Shown: positions 55,558-64,000 of the stretch, piece by piece
Layout of the letters: each line of letters opens with the position of its first letter
Position numbering within the stretch: position 1 is the stretch's first letter
NCBI GenBank assembly: GCA_012295225.1
Contig: WMKK01000004.1
Location: 423,669-487,668, forward strand
Length of the DNA: 64,000 bases
From: Ostreococcus mediterraneus
Lineage: Eukaryota; Chlorophyta; Mamiellophyceae; Mamiellales; Bathycoccaceae
Reading direction: 5' to 3'
Translations under genes and position numbers: made by a program
The notes under the pieces: generated by a model
What the model was told of the DNA's origin: nothing
Database searches by the model: none
Seen by the model: only the letters and a program-made list of their open reading frames with translations

Positions 55558-57966
55558 ATGCGTCGCGCGTTCGCGCTCGCGCGCCGCGATCGCGGCGCCG
55601 CCGCCGCGCTGCAGCACCGCGCCGTCACCGTCGTCGTTTCTGCGTATTTCCGCGCCGATTACGCCACCGCGGCGGTGACGGCGGCGTACCCGGGAAGCGC
55701 GATCGCGGCGGCCACCGTGAGCGCGCGAGCGGGCGACCGCACGGTCGATGGCGACGCGCGCGTGGTGTCGTTTGAGAGCGGGCGGTTGGCTCGGTTGACG
55801 GATGGCGTCGTGCTCGCGCGCGCTGGCGACACGGTCGCGCTGTGCGCGGCGACGACGAGTCGGGATTACGATGCGTCGAGTGCGATAAAAGGTTTCGTGC
55901 CGCTCATGGTGGATTATCGCGAGAGATCGTATGCAAAGGGGAAGATTCCTTCGACGTTTCCTCGACGCGAAGGCGCGCCCAAGGAGCGAGAAATTTTAGC
56001 CATGCGCGTGATAGATCGCGCGATGCGACCTCTATTCGCAAAAGAGTACGCGAGGGAAATTATGTTGCAGTGTGTTGTGATGGCGAGCGATGGTGGGGAG
56101 GATCCTGGGGTTTTATGTGTCAACGGGGCGAGCGCGGCGTTGATGGCGTCGTCGATTCCATGGCGCGGACCGGTGGGCGCGTGTCGGGTCGCTGCGTTTG
56201 CGACTGCTGACGGCGACGGCGACGGGTACGAGTTTGTCGTGAGCCCAAGCGATGCGGTGAATGAAGATGCGGATTTCACGCTGTTCTACGCTGGAAATGA
56301 AGGGAGAGCATTGATGATTGAAGCGCAGGCGAATAGACGAGGCGTCCCGGAAGCCGTCGTCGCTCGCGCGTTACGTCGCGCGCACGATGCGGTGCGCGAA
56401 TTACTTCCTCCGCAATTGGAGTTGGCGGAAAAAATTGGCAAGCCCAAATCTCCGCTTCCTCCTCCGCTGGTGACGAAGGCGATGAAGGAGAAGATGTACG
56501 ACGTCGCCAAGGCGCGAATTTTGTCCTTGTATGAGGAGCACATCCAAGACAAGCACGAACGCGGGCGTAAAATGGCCGAGTTGCAAGCGCAAGTCATTGA
56601 AGAAATCATAAATGATCACGCTGACTGGGTGAGCGAATCTAACGCCGATGAGGCGTTATTAGGTTCGGCATATTTCCAAACATGCGCGCGCGTCATGCGC
56701 GAACGCGTGCTCGACGACGGCGTACGTGTCGACGGTCGAGGCGTGCGAGACTTGCGCGCGCTCGATGGCGTCACCGGCGGCATGCCCGTCGTCCATGGTT
56801 CAGCGTTATTCGAGCGCGGAAACACCCAAGCGCTCGCCACGGTGACGCTTGGATCGCTCGAGGATCAACAACGATTGGACAACTTGACTGGGCCGACGTC
56901 CAAGCGCTTGATGTTGCACTATTCGTTTCCCTCCTTCTCCGTCAACGAAACCGGTGGCGGACGTGGGATCAGCCGCCGCGAGGTTGGCCACGGCGCACTG
57001 GCTGAGAAATCGTTGTTGGCGGTGTTTCCTGAAGAAACGACGTTTCCATTCGCGGTGCGCGTGAACGCTGAGACGCTCGAAAGCAACGGCTCGTCCTCGA
57101 TGGCCGCTGTGTGTTCGGGCTCCATGGCGCTCATGGATGCCGGTGTCCCGATCACCGAACACGTTGGCGCCATCTCAATTGGACTTATAATGGACGAAGA
57201 CGAAGATTCGGGCGAGGTGAAGCGATACGCGCTCATGGATGACATCATGGGCCTCGAAGACGTGCTCGGGGATATGGATTTCAAAATCGCCGGCACGCGG
57301 TCGGGCGTCACGGGTATCCAACTCGATTGCAAACCAGAAGGCATCCCGCTTGATATTTTGATCGAAGCCATGGAACGCGCGAGCGAAGCGCGCCAACGCG
57401 TGATTGATGTCATGGAACGCGCGGTGTCGTCACCGAAAAAGGAATTGAAGGATAGCGCGCCTCGTTTCGGCCGGGCGTCCATTCCGCCGTCGCTCATCGG
57501 TAAGCTCATCGGCCCGCAAGGATCGAACATCAAGGCTTTGGAGAAAGACACCGGCGCCAAGGTATCTATAATTAATGACGATGGCGAACTGGCGGTGTTC
57601 GGGCAGAATAAGGCGTCGTACGATGCCGCAATCGCGCACATTGAGGCGCTCGCGGGCTCCATCGTGGAGGTTGGATCGACGCACGTGACGACGGTGAAGG
57701 AGGTGCTCGCGTTTGGTGCGATATTAATCTCCCCAGGTGGTGACGAAGGATTAATGCACGTCAGTGAATTCGCACACGAGCGCACTGAGAATGCGAGCGA
57801 TGTGTACAAGGTTGGCGATCAAGTCGAGGTGAAATGCGTCGCCAAGGATGCTCGAGGCAGCGTCAAGTGGAGTCGAAAGGCGTTGTTGCCAAAGCCCGCG
57901 GCGGCGAGGCCACCCGGTCGCGAGAAGCCTCGGTTCGCAGTGGCAAAGAAGAATAATGATGAATAG
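55558..57966 (+). CDS. PNP: Polynucleotide phosphorylase, organellar
   Basis: A 3'-to-5' phosphorolytic exoribonuclease for RNA processing in plastid or mitochondrion. 802 aa from the ATG at 55558, starting with an Arg/Ala-rich presequence. Domain order: RNase PH 1 (FVPLMVDYRERSYAKGKIP; RPLFAKEYAREIML), helical linker, RNase PH 2 (GVRDLRALDGVTGGMPVVHG; FPSFSVNETGG; MDIMGLEDVLGDMDFKIAG), KH domain with GKLIGPQGSNIKALE, and an S1 domain (FGAILISPGGDEGLMHVSE). All five modules are present at normal length. Intronless. Confidence 0.95.
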   Translation: MRRAFALARRDRGAAAALQHRAVTVVVSAYFRADYATAAVTAAYPGSAIAAATVSARAGDRTVDGDARVVSFESGRLARLTDGVVLARAGDTVALCAATTSRDYDASSAIKGFVPLMVDYRERSYAKGKIPSTFPRREGAPKEREILAMRVIDRAMRPLFAKEYAREIMLQCVVMASDGGEDPGVLCVNGASAALMASSIPWRGPVGACRVAAFATADGDGDGYEFVVSPSDAVNEDADFTLFYAGNEGRALMIEAQANRRGVPEAVVARALRRAHDAVRELLPPQLELAEKIGKPKSPLPPPLVTKAMKEKMYDVAKARILSLYEEHIQDKHERGRKMAELQAQVIEEIINDHADWVSESNADEALLGSAYFQTCARVMRERVLDDGVRVDGRGVRDLRALDGVTGGMPVVHGSALFERGNTQALATVTLGSLEDQQRLDNLTGPTSKRLMLHYSFPSFSVNETGGGRGISRREVGHGALAEKSLLAVFPEETTFPFAVRVNAETLESNGSSSMAAVCSGSMALMDAGVPITEHVGAISIGLIMDEDEDSGEVKRYALMDDIMGLEDVLGDMDFKIAGTRSGVTGIQLDCKPEGIPLDILIEAMERASEARQRVIDVMERAVSSPKKELKDSAPRFGRASIPPSLIGKLIGPQGSNIKALEKDTGAKVSIINDDGELAVFGQNKASYDAAIAHIEALAGSIVEVGSTHVTTVKEVLAFGAILISPGGDEGLMHVSEFAHERTENASDVYKVGDQVEVKCVAKDARGSVKWSRKALLPKPAAARPPGREKPRFAVAKKNNDE

Positions 57967-58022
57967 GTGGGTGTAACTTAGGTCTTGTAGTTAGGTTTCA
58001 ATTTATTGTCCAAAAAAGGCTC

Positions 58023-59732
58023 CTATTGCTCTCGCTCCCAGTCAGCAAGTACGGGTTCGACGATGGATGCGAAGAAACGTTTTCGATTCTTCATCAAGTT
58101 TTTATACAACTCGCCAATCACGCGCGCGGCGGTGTGATTTTGTACGTCATCGGTGGATACACGCATTTCAAAGCCGCGTCGACGTTTACGAGGTGCCGGC
58201 GCGTGTTGCTTCGCCGCGACTTTGGATTTCGAAACTTCGCTCGAATCGAGCGCGACTTTTTCCATTTCACGTGAGAACCACGACTCAATGTCGCGCGTGT
58301 CAGCGTCATTGGGTTTGGCCAACGGTGCCGACGTTAACTCGTTCTCGACATCGATGATTTCGGTGACCACGTCAAACCAAGCGTCAGTTTGTATATCGCG
58401 TTCGCGCGCGGCTTCGACATCCGCGGCGCCGTCGTTGGCGCTAAACGACATTGGCGCTCCATCCGCCGCGCGACCGTAGCCTTCAACTTTATCACGCGCG
58501 GTGTACGGGCCAACAACCCTCCACGCATCGTCGTCGCGTCGATGCGCCACCATGATGTGCGGTAAATTGGCGACGAGCTCTTCGTAGCTATACGGCCCGA
58601 GCGTCGGCGCGCCGTTGTTGTTGTCATCCGGAAGCCACCACTGTCCAGCGTAAGGATTCGCAGCGTAATACGCCAACATGTCGTGCTTGCGCTGCGCCAG
58701 TATCTCCTGCTCATCTACTTCTCGCGGTGCCGCGTGCGCAGCCGGCATGCCTCCATCGTCGTCACCGTCGCTGTATTCCGCTCGGTTGATGTCGTAGTAC
58801 GAGGCGGCGGCGGCGGCATCCGCGGCTTTACGCTCCAAAAGTGCCGCTTCACGCTCCGCTGCGCGCTTCGCCTGCCGTTCCAACCCTCCAGGCTTTGCAC
58901 TCCAACTAATATCTGATCTATCGCTGCGCGCATCGGCATCCGCAGCCTCGTTGGCACGGCGGTCTCGAGCAAGCTGCTCCGCCACAGCCGCGTTGAGCGC
59001 ATCCGCGTCGATGACTCCACCCACCGTCCCCTGCGTCGCTCGATCCTCCAACGCCCAAAATGGCTCTCGCAAATCGATCGGTGGCGGCAATGCAGGCAAC
59101 GCACCCTCTTCATCGTCGTCGTTGTTGCGCAATAGCTCACGATAATCCTCCCGAGGATCTGCTGCGCCGTCGCTCGCGTCCAACGCCACCGTCAACGTCG
59201 TCGCTCCCGAGCCATCCTCCGCAACCGCCCCCATCGCCGCCCGTCCGCGCGACACACGCGCTCGAGTCGTACTCAAAATATCTCTCCACGTCTTCGGACG
59301 CGCGTACGCCTTTGCCAGCGCATCTCTCGGCGCCTTTTTCTTCGTTTTCGGCGACGTCGCCGGCTCGAGCTCCCCCGCGTACGCCGCTCGCCCCACGCTC
59401 GCATCCACCGTCGGCAGCGTCCCACCACCCGCAGCGAGTAACCGCGATAATCTATCATCCAGCGCCGACGACGCCGGCGCGGTGCCCGCGCTCGCGGCGT
59501 CACCATCACCCGTAGCCCGCGGACGCGCGGCTTCGACCTCGATCTCGCCCTCGTCCCTCACGTCGCCATCGATCACGTCCCCGAGCGTCACCCTCTCGCC
59601 GTCTCGCGCGCCACCCACGACCACCAACGCGTGTTCGCGCGCGAGAAAACCCGCGGCGTGCCACGCGGCGTACGACGACGCCGGAAACGGGCCCTGGCGT
59701 TGGCCCTGTAAATCATCGTACGCAAACTCCAT
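58023..59732 (-). CDS. GYF-domain protein, possibly spliceosomal
   Basis: 569 aa from the ATG at 59732. The N-terminus is GYF-like (FAYDDLQGQRQGPFPASSYAAW), and a second GYF-like module lies near residue 375-420 (QWWLPDDNNN...LGPYSYEELV...). Between them are long charged, Ala-rich, probably disordered segments. The C-terminus contains basic KRRRGFEMRV and a helical end. GYF domains bind proline-rich peptides and occur in splicing (CD2BP2/U5-52K) and translation-repression proteins. Which group this belongs to cannot be decided from the sequence. Confidence 0.65.
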   Translation of the reverse strand: MEFAYDDLQGQRQGPFPASSYAAWHAAGFLAREHALVVVGGARDGERVTLGDVIDGDVRDEGEIEVEAARPRATGDGDAASAGTAPASSALDDRLSRLLAAGGGTLPTVDASVGRAAYAGELEPATSPKTKKKAPRDALAKAYARPKTWRDILSTTRARVSRGRAAMGAVAEDGSGATTLTVALDASDGAADPREDYRELLRNNDDDEEGALPALPPPIDLREPFWALEDRATQGTVGGVIDADALNAAVAEQLARDRRANEAADADARSDRSDISWSAKPGGLERQAKRAAEREAALLERKAADAAAAASYYDINRAEYSDGDDDGGMPAAHAAPREVDEQEILAQRKHDMLAYYAANPYAGQWWLPDDNNNGAPTLGPYSYEELVANLPHIMVAHRRDDDAWRVVGPYTARDKVEGYGRAADGAPMSFSANDGAADVEAARERDIQTDAWFDVVTEIIDVENELTSAPLAKPNDADTRDIESWFSREMEKVALDSSEVSKSKVAAKQHAPAPRKRRRGFEMRVSTDDVQNHTAARVIGELYKNLMKNRKRFFASIVEPVLADWEREQ

Positions 59733-59942
59733 CGCGCGCGTCGTCGCCCGCGCGCGTCACCCGCGTCACCCGCGCGATGCGCGATGCGCGATGCGCGATG
59801 CGAGCGCGTCTTCTCGCTCTGTATTCGCGCGTTCCCGTTCGTTCGCGCCGCGTGCGCCGCACCGCGCTGTGCGCTGCGCGTCAGTCACTGACGCGCCAAA
59901 ACGCATTCGAGCGCGCCAAAACGTCGCGCGTTCTCGCGCGCG

Positions 59943-61316
59943 ATGCGGTCGCGCGCGACGACATGCGCACCGCACGCGTCACCGTCGCTCTCGCGCGCGT
60001 CGTTCGCGCGCGTCGGCATCGGCGTGCGCGCGTGCGTGGCGTTGGCGTGTGCGATGTTTCACGCTGCGGTGTCGAATTACGACACGAGCGCGCGCGCGAG
60101 CGGCGCTCATGGCGCTGGTGCGGCGGCTACGGGACGCCACGCGGTCGTTAAGCGCGCGTGCGCGGTGGTGCGCGACGCCAACGCGTGGGACGCGACGCAT
60201 TTCGTGGCGCTGGCGACGCGAGGCGGGTACGCGTTTGAGCACCAGCACGCCTTCTTTCCGGGACTCTGGATGATCATTCGCGCCTGTGCACGGGCGCTCA
60301 CGCGGGTATTGGATGGTGTTTTAGGGGTAGATGTGAGTTTTGAGTGTGCGAGTGGGGTGAGCGCGGTGTTGGTGTCGACATTGGCGTTCGCGGTGGCGTG
60401 CGAGGCGGCGAGACGGTTGGCGCGACGGGCGTTTCGCGGAGGGCATTTTGACGCGCTCGCGCTCGCGTCGGCGTGGTTGTTCGCGTTGAATCCAGCGAAT
60501 GTATTTTACGGTATCGCATATACCGAAAGTGGGTTTAGTTGTGCGAGTTTTATTGGGTATTTGGCGTTGGCGGATGGTTGGGACGTGGCGAGCGGCGCGG
60601 CGTTTGGCGCGGCGGCTGCGTTTCGGTCAAATGGGATATTGCACGTTATTCCCGTGAGTGTCGTGATCGCTGCGCGGGTTATAGAAAGTCTACAAAAACG
60701 TAAGGTGCGCGACGCATGCGGATATGCGCTACGCGGCGTCGTTGCGTGTGCGTTGGTTGTCGCGCCGTACGTGGCGTTTTCGGCGTACGGCGATGCCAAG
60801 TATTGTCAAAATTCATTATTCGCAATGGACAACGCGCGACGACCGTGGTGCGTGGATTCTTTATCGAACGCATATGGATTGTTACCGAAAAGCATGTACG
60901 GGTTCTTGCAACGCCACTATTGGGGTCTTGGATTTCTTTCGTCGTACTCGAAACGCAACGCCGGCAACGTCGCGCTCGGCGCTCCGGCGATGATTCTAGG
61001 CATCATTTGCGTCTCGAGATACTTCATGTGCATTGCATCGAATACAAACGTGTATCATACACCAAACGCACCTCTGCACGAGCGCGCGTTGGTTTTTGCG
61101 GCGTACGTGCAACTCGCCATTGGCGTCTTTGTCGCGGCGACGTACATGCACGCCCAAGTCGCGACGCGATTTCTCTCCACATTTCCCGCCATGTATTGGG
61201 GCATAGCTGACATTGGCGCCCGTCATCCCCGCTTGAGATACGCCATTGCCGCGTATTACATCGCCTATGCAATCCTAGGCGCGTTACTCGTGCCAAATTT
61301 CTATCCATGGACGTAG
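59943..61316 (+). CDS. PIGV: GPI mannosyltransferase 2 (PIG-V)
   Basis: An ER membrane enzyme that adds the second mannose to the GPI anchor precursor. 457 aa from the ATG at 59943, with about eight hydrophobic segments. The family signature WDATHFVALATRGGYAFEHQHAFFPG lies near residue 80. FALNPANVFYGIAYTESGF and AAAFRSNGIL are further conserved loops, and the C-terminus includes ATRFLSTFPAMYWG. The length is typical. Divergent from the GYF gene with about 210 bases between starts. Confidence 0.88.
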   Translation: MRSRATTCAPHASPSLSRASFARVGIGVRACVALACAMFHAAVSNYDTSARASGAHGAGAAATGRHAVVKRACAVVRDANAWDATHFVALATRGGYAFEHQHAFFPGLWMIIRACARALTRVLDGVLGVDVSFECASGVSAVLVSTLAFAVACEAARRLARRAFRGGHFDALALASAWLFALNPANVFYGIAYTESGFSCASFIGYLALADGWDVASGAAFGAAAAFRSNGILHVIPVSVVIAARVIESLQKRKVRDACGYALRGVVACALVVAPYVAFSAYGDAKYCQNSLFAMDNARRPWCVDSLSNAYGLLPKSMYGFLQRHYWGLGFLSSYSKRNAGNVALGAPAMILGIICVSRYFMCIASNTNVYHTPNAPLHERALVFAAYVQLAIGVFVAATYMHAQVATRFLSTFPAMYWGIADIGARHPRLRYAIAAYYIAYAILGALLVPNFYPWT

Positions 61317-61409
61317 CGTAGCGATGTCTCGCTTCAAATTGTATTACGCGTGTGCGTCGCGTGCGCACTTTTAAAATTCTACTGTATGTATCTATGTTAA
61401 AACCCTTCC

Positions 61410-61982
61410 TCACTTCAACGCATCGACTAACATCTTTCCTACCACACCATCGACCGCGCTGGCGTCCTTTTTCGCCTTGACTGCCGCGGCTTTCGCCTCT
61501 GACGTCGCCGTTTTCAACGCCTCAATCGCCTCGCGTTTCTGCGTAATCTGCCCCTTCAGCGCGTGCTCCAATGTCTCCATCGCCTGCGCCGGGCGAACAA
61601 TTTCATTAATGACCTTGTGCGCGTTGTTAAATATCGCGTATAAATCACCGATGTCCTTTTCAACCTTGGTGGGCGCGTCGATGACGTCCTCTGTCGTCGC
61701 GACGAAACGCTCCGTCGCGCCTTGCACCAGTTTAACAATCTCCTCCCTAATATCCACGTTTTTCCCACCTTCTGCAGTGCAAATGGGATACACAAAGTTA
61801 CCTGGTGCGAGCAAACCGTGTTCGGTGTCGTGCCAAGGTGCTGTGTGGTGTGTGGCACCAAAAGTTTCATACGATCCTTGCACGAGATTTGGTCTCGTCG
61901 GCTTCTTTTCGTCGCTCACGTTCGGGTCGTAGAGCTTGTAGAAGCTCGGTGGCGGCGGATACGGCGTCGCACTCGTTGGCAT
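61410..61982 (-). CDS. MED7: Mediator subunit MED7
   Basis: A middle-module subunit of the Mediator coactivator of RNA polymerase II. 190 aa from the ATG at 61982. The N-terminal YPPPPSFYKLYDPN is the MED7 proline-rich motif, followed by the short ETFGATHH spacer. The C-terminal half is two long helices containing NNAHKVINEIVRPAQAMETL, equivalent to the family's N-x-H-x-L-(L/I)-N-x-x-RPxQAxExL, and QITQKREAIEAL, used for coiled-coil pairing with MED21. The size fits the family. Confidence 0.9.
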   Translation of the reverse strand: MPTSATPYPPPPSFYKLYDPNVSDEKKPTRPNLVQGSYETFGATHHTAPWHDTEHGLLAPGNFVYPICTAEGGKNVDIREEIVKLVQGATERFVATTEDVIDAPTKVEKDIGDLYAIFNNAHKVINEIVRPAQAMETLEHALKGQITQKREAIEALKTATSEAKAAAVKAKKDASAVDGVVGKMLVDALK

Positions 61983-62193
61983 CGTGTGCGTCGCGCGTGC
62001 AAGAAGATTTGATGCGCTAGACGCGCGAGGACGACTGCGGATTGTGTTCGCGGCGGTTGTGGTTTCAGTTTAGTTTGACGCGTGTATTAAAAACCGATTC
62101 TGGGATTTGATTTCAATACGCGACGTGAATCATACATCGGCATTCACGATGTTTTGTCTAAGTGTGTGTGTGTATATAGGTTTCTAGCGTGCG

Positions 62194-63852
62194 CTAATTC
62201 TCAACAGAGTACTCGTCTTCTTCGGTGTCTTGCTTGACGCCTCGATAGCGTTTCACAGCGTCGAACGCCTCAAACGACGGCGTTGCATCCTCAATGGGTG
62301 CATCGTCATTTTGCTCGCCAACTCTTGAACGTCGGTGATGATGTTCGTCTACCGCTCGGCTATTGCGTGGCACGAATAGTTCGGCATGCACGGCGTTAAA
62401 TGGTTTTAAAAATTTGCCGTATGGGTCCACAACCTTGCCGAGCGGTACGGCAAGCTTCTGGTAATTATGGAACAGTAACCCGCGACGAGTCAAGAAACGG
62501 TCCACCCATGCCTTCGCATTGGCGGATACGCGCTTGCACAACTCAGGGTCCGCCTCGACTTCGCCAAAGCGCTCGCGCAAGTCGCTCAAATCCTCTTTCA
62601 CTGGAATGTAGTGCTCGTACGCAACCAAATCCTCAAAGTACGAGTCTTTCATCGTCGTCTCGTGATGGAACAAACACCCTGGCATGGTCATTTTATGAAT
62701 GGTCCCAGTCCATGTCGTGCCGCCCCATCCGCCGAGGTCGATCTGATACTTATACTTGGCTAACTCTGCGGCGCTCATCGGCTGTTGTGCGTCCAAGTTG
62801 AAACGCCGACCCAACTGCGCGCGCTCAGTGGCAACAACAGCATAAGGGTGCGTCAAGAAATATGAATTTGCGAATCTAGCATCGATCCAAGAGTCATCCA
62901 GTCGTGACATGAGCACCGCTCGCGTGCGCGGTGTAATCGCACTGCTGCCGAGCAACGCGCGGAACGCATCTTTTTCATCTGGAAATCCAACAAGGTCTCG
63001 CAGTTGACAATGTCTGGATTTCCAACCTCTGCCGAGAATCGAGTGACACGTCGATTCACGATGATGTTCTGCGCCAAACGCTGGACCTAAGAATGGATAG
63101 TCTGACCCGCGCCAGATAATTTTCGGGATCAAGTTGTCAAACTCGTACTCGCTCGCAGACCCGGGATTGACATCTTCTTCTAAGCTAAACGTATCTATGT
63201 GCGCCCAGGTTCGTGGTCCGGGGTTTGACGTGGGCGACCCCATGGCTGCTTCAACCTGTTCCGCAAATGAAATCAACGTCGATCCGACGAGCGTAGGCAA
63301 AGCACTCTTATCGCGCGGCGCCGATGAAAACGTGAAAATCGGAGCCCACTCCTTGACGTTGCACCCGCCGTCCACTCCATGTCTCGCTTCATCCAAGCAA
63401 AACGTTTGCGGGAAGTCGGTAACTATGAACACGATCTCAAACGGCCGTTGGTTCGTAGCCAAACGATTGGGGTAATACATTTGAATAGTCTTCTGAAGTA
63501 ACTCGGTCGCCGTCACCACCTTTTGCGCGAGATCCGGGGCGTGATCGTACGGATCATAGAAAAATCCCTCCTGCGGCGTCCACTGCAGGGTGTGTATATC
63601 TGCATAATCACCATATTCTGCTACTGTCTTAAGCACACGCAAGTGAGCCTGCGCCGGTGAGTCTACATCTGGTCTTCCAGCGCGCGTTCGAGCCGTACTC
63701 ACTACGAGAGTCGCCACCACCGCGGTCGCGAACGCCACCGTAACGACCCACGTTCTCCTAAACCACGCGCCTGGACGCGTTTTCTCATGCTTACCCATCA
63801 ATAACGCCGCTCCTTCAGCCGCAGCGCTCGCGTCGAGGGCGTCCGAACTCAT
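62194..63852 (-). CDS. GT90/CAP10-like glycosyltransferase
   Basis: 552 aa from the ATG at 63852. A cytosolic tail precedes a membrane anchor (WVVTVAFATAVVATLVV). The C-terminal half has CAP10/GT90 landmarks: KYKYQIDLGGWGGTTWTG (family pattern Y-K-Y-x-I-D-(L/I)-x-G), MPGCLFHHETTMKDSYFEDL and YEHYIPVKEDLSDLRE, followed by a helix where the family retains Ala/Arg. GT90 enzymes transfer xylose or glucose to proteins or capsule polymers; the substrate here is unknown. The last 40 residues are acidic and basic without known motif. Confidence 0.85.
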   Translation of the reverse strand: MSSDALDASAAAEGAALLMGKHEKTRPGAWFRRTWVVTVAFATAVVATLVVSTARTRAGRPDVDSPAQAHLRVLKTVAEYGDYADIHTLQWTPQEGFFYDPYDHAPDLAQKVVTATELLQKTIQMYYPNRLATNQRPFEIVFIVTDFPQTFCLDEARHGVDGGCNVKEWAPIFTFSSAPRDKSALPTLVGSTLISFAEQVEAAMGSPTSNPGPRTWAHIDTFSLEEDVNPGSASEYEFDNLIPKIIWRGSDYPFLGPAFGAEHHRESTCHSILGRGWKSRHCQLRDLVGFPDEKDAFRALLGSSAITPRTRAVLMSRLDDSWIDARFANSYFLTHPYAVVATERAQLGRRFNLDAQQPMSAAELAKYKYQIDLGGWGGTTWTGTIHKMTMPGCLFHHETTMKDSYFEDLVAYEHYIPVKEDLSDLRERFGEVEADPELCKRVSANAKAWVDRFLTRRGLLFHNYQKLAVPLGKVVDPYGKFLKPFNAVHAELFVPRNSRAVDEHHHRRSRVGEQNDDAPIEDATPSFEAFDAVKRYRGVKQDTEEDEYSVEN

Positions 63853-64000
63853 GACCCGAAGATCGTAGGGTGTTGAAACACTTCACGGCGACGATCACGA
63901 ATGTGCGCGACGACGACGAACTAAAACGCCGCGTGCGCGCGCGATGCGTGTGTTCGCACTCTTCTCCACGCAGCGTGCGCTCGTCTGTGGCAATTCACGC
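63853..64000. other. Window end, upstream of GT90 gene
   Basis: 148 bases upstream of the GT90 start, with no gene seen before the window ends. Confidence 0.5.

Overview
The window is a gene-dense nuclear segment of a tiny green alga, most likely an Ostreococcus-type member of the Mamiellales. Plastid-targeted proteins sit beside ordinary eukaryotic ones (cpSRP43, homogentisate phytyltransferase, arogenate dehydrogenase, plastid bL35, PNPase; Mediator, TFIID, GINS, ALG2, PIG-V). Intergenic spaces are very short, and two green-plant-type telomere-like motif clusters (TTTAGGG) occur. The species is inferred; no marker gene settles it.

The window has two compartments that meet at a tRNA-Leu near 31.8 kb. 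The left half (1-31.8 kb) is visibly AT-rich, and many of its genes are cut by tiny introns of about 44-71 nt. Several loci that look empty as open frames are complete multi-exon genes. I rebuilt ALG2 (11 exons), PSF2 (6), cpSRP43 (8), PTPA (9), VTE2 (13), cyclin T (6), sphingosine-phosphate lyase (2) and plastid bL35 (2); every model keeps frame across all junctions. The right half (31.9-64 kb) is GC-rich, with mostly intronless genes and a few longer introns. This matches the known low-GC 'outlier' region of one Mamiellales chromosome, linked to mating type in Ostreococcus; placing this window at its edge is inference.

Left half, in order: TyrA, GPN1, organellar TyrRS, a divergent VPS16, sphingosine-phosphate lyase, a small unknown gene, ASNSD1, bL35, a 1.1 kb TIR element, ALG2, PSF2, cpSRP43, PTPA, TAF4, VTE2, cyclin T, a carotenoid oxygenase fused to tandem thioredoxin/GST-fold domains, a PDZ-kinase, and an OGFOD1/Tpa1 hydroxylase. 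Right half: tRNA-Leu, a GNAT, two unknown proteins, 2-oxoglutarate dehydrogenase E2, an ABC1 kinase, three unknown proteins, a disturbed 44-50 kb block, a COG0523 GTPase, a GT61 enzyme, an RluA pseudouridine synthase, nitronate monooxygenase, PNPase, a GYF protein, PIG-V, MED7 and a GT90 enzyme.

The 44-50 kb block needs care. A 528 bp segment occurs twice (43988-44515 and 49489-50016), apparently without differences and with the same ambiguous base n in both copies. It creates a truncated GTPase copy and cuts off another gene, so an assembly fault is likely. Between the copies lies a Mutator-like transposon (44949-47429) with 8-bp target duplications and a 900-base gap. The 1.1 kb element at 12.3 kb has matching terminal repeats and also 8-bp duplications, so one transposon family has been active in both compartments.
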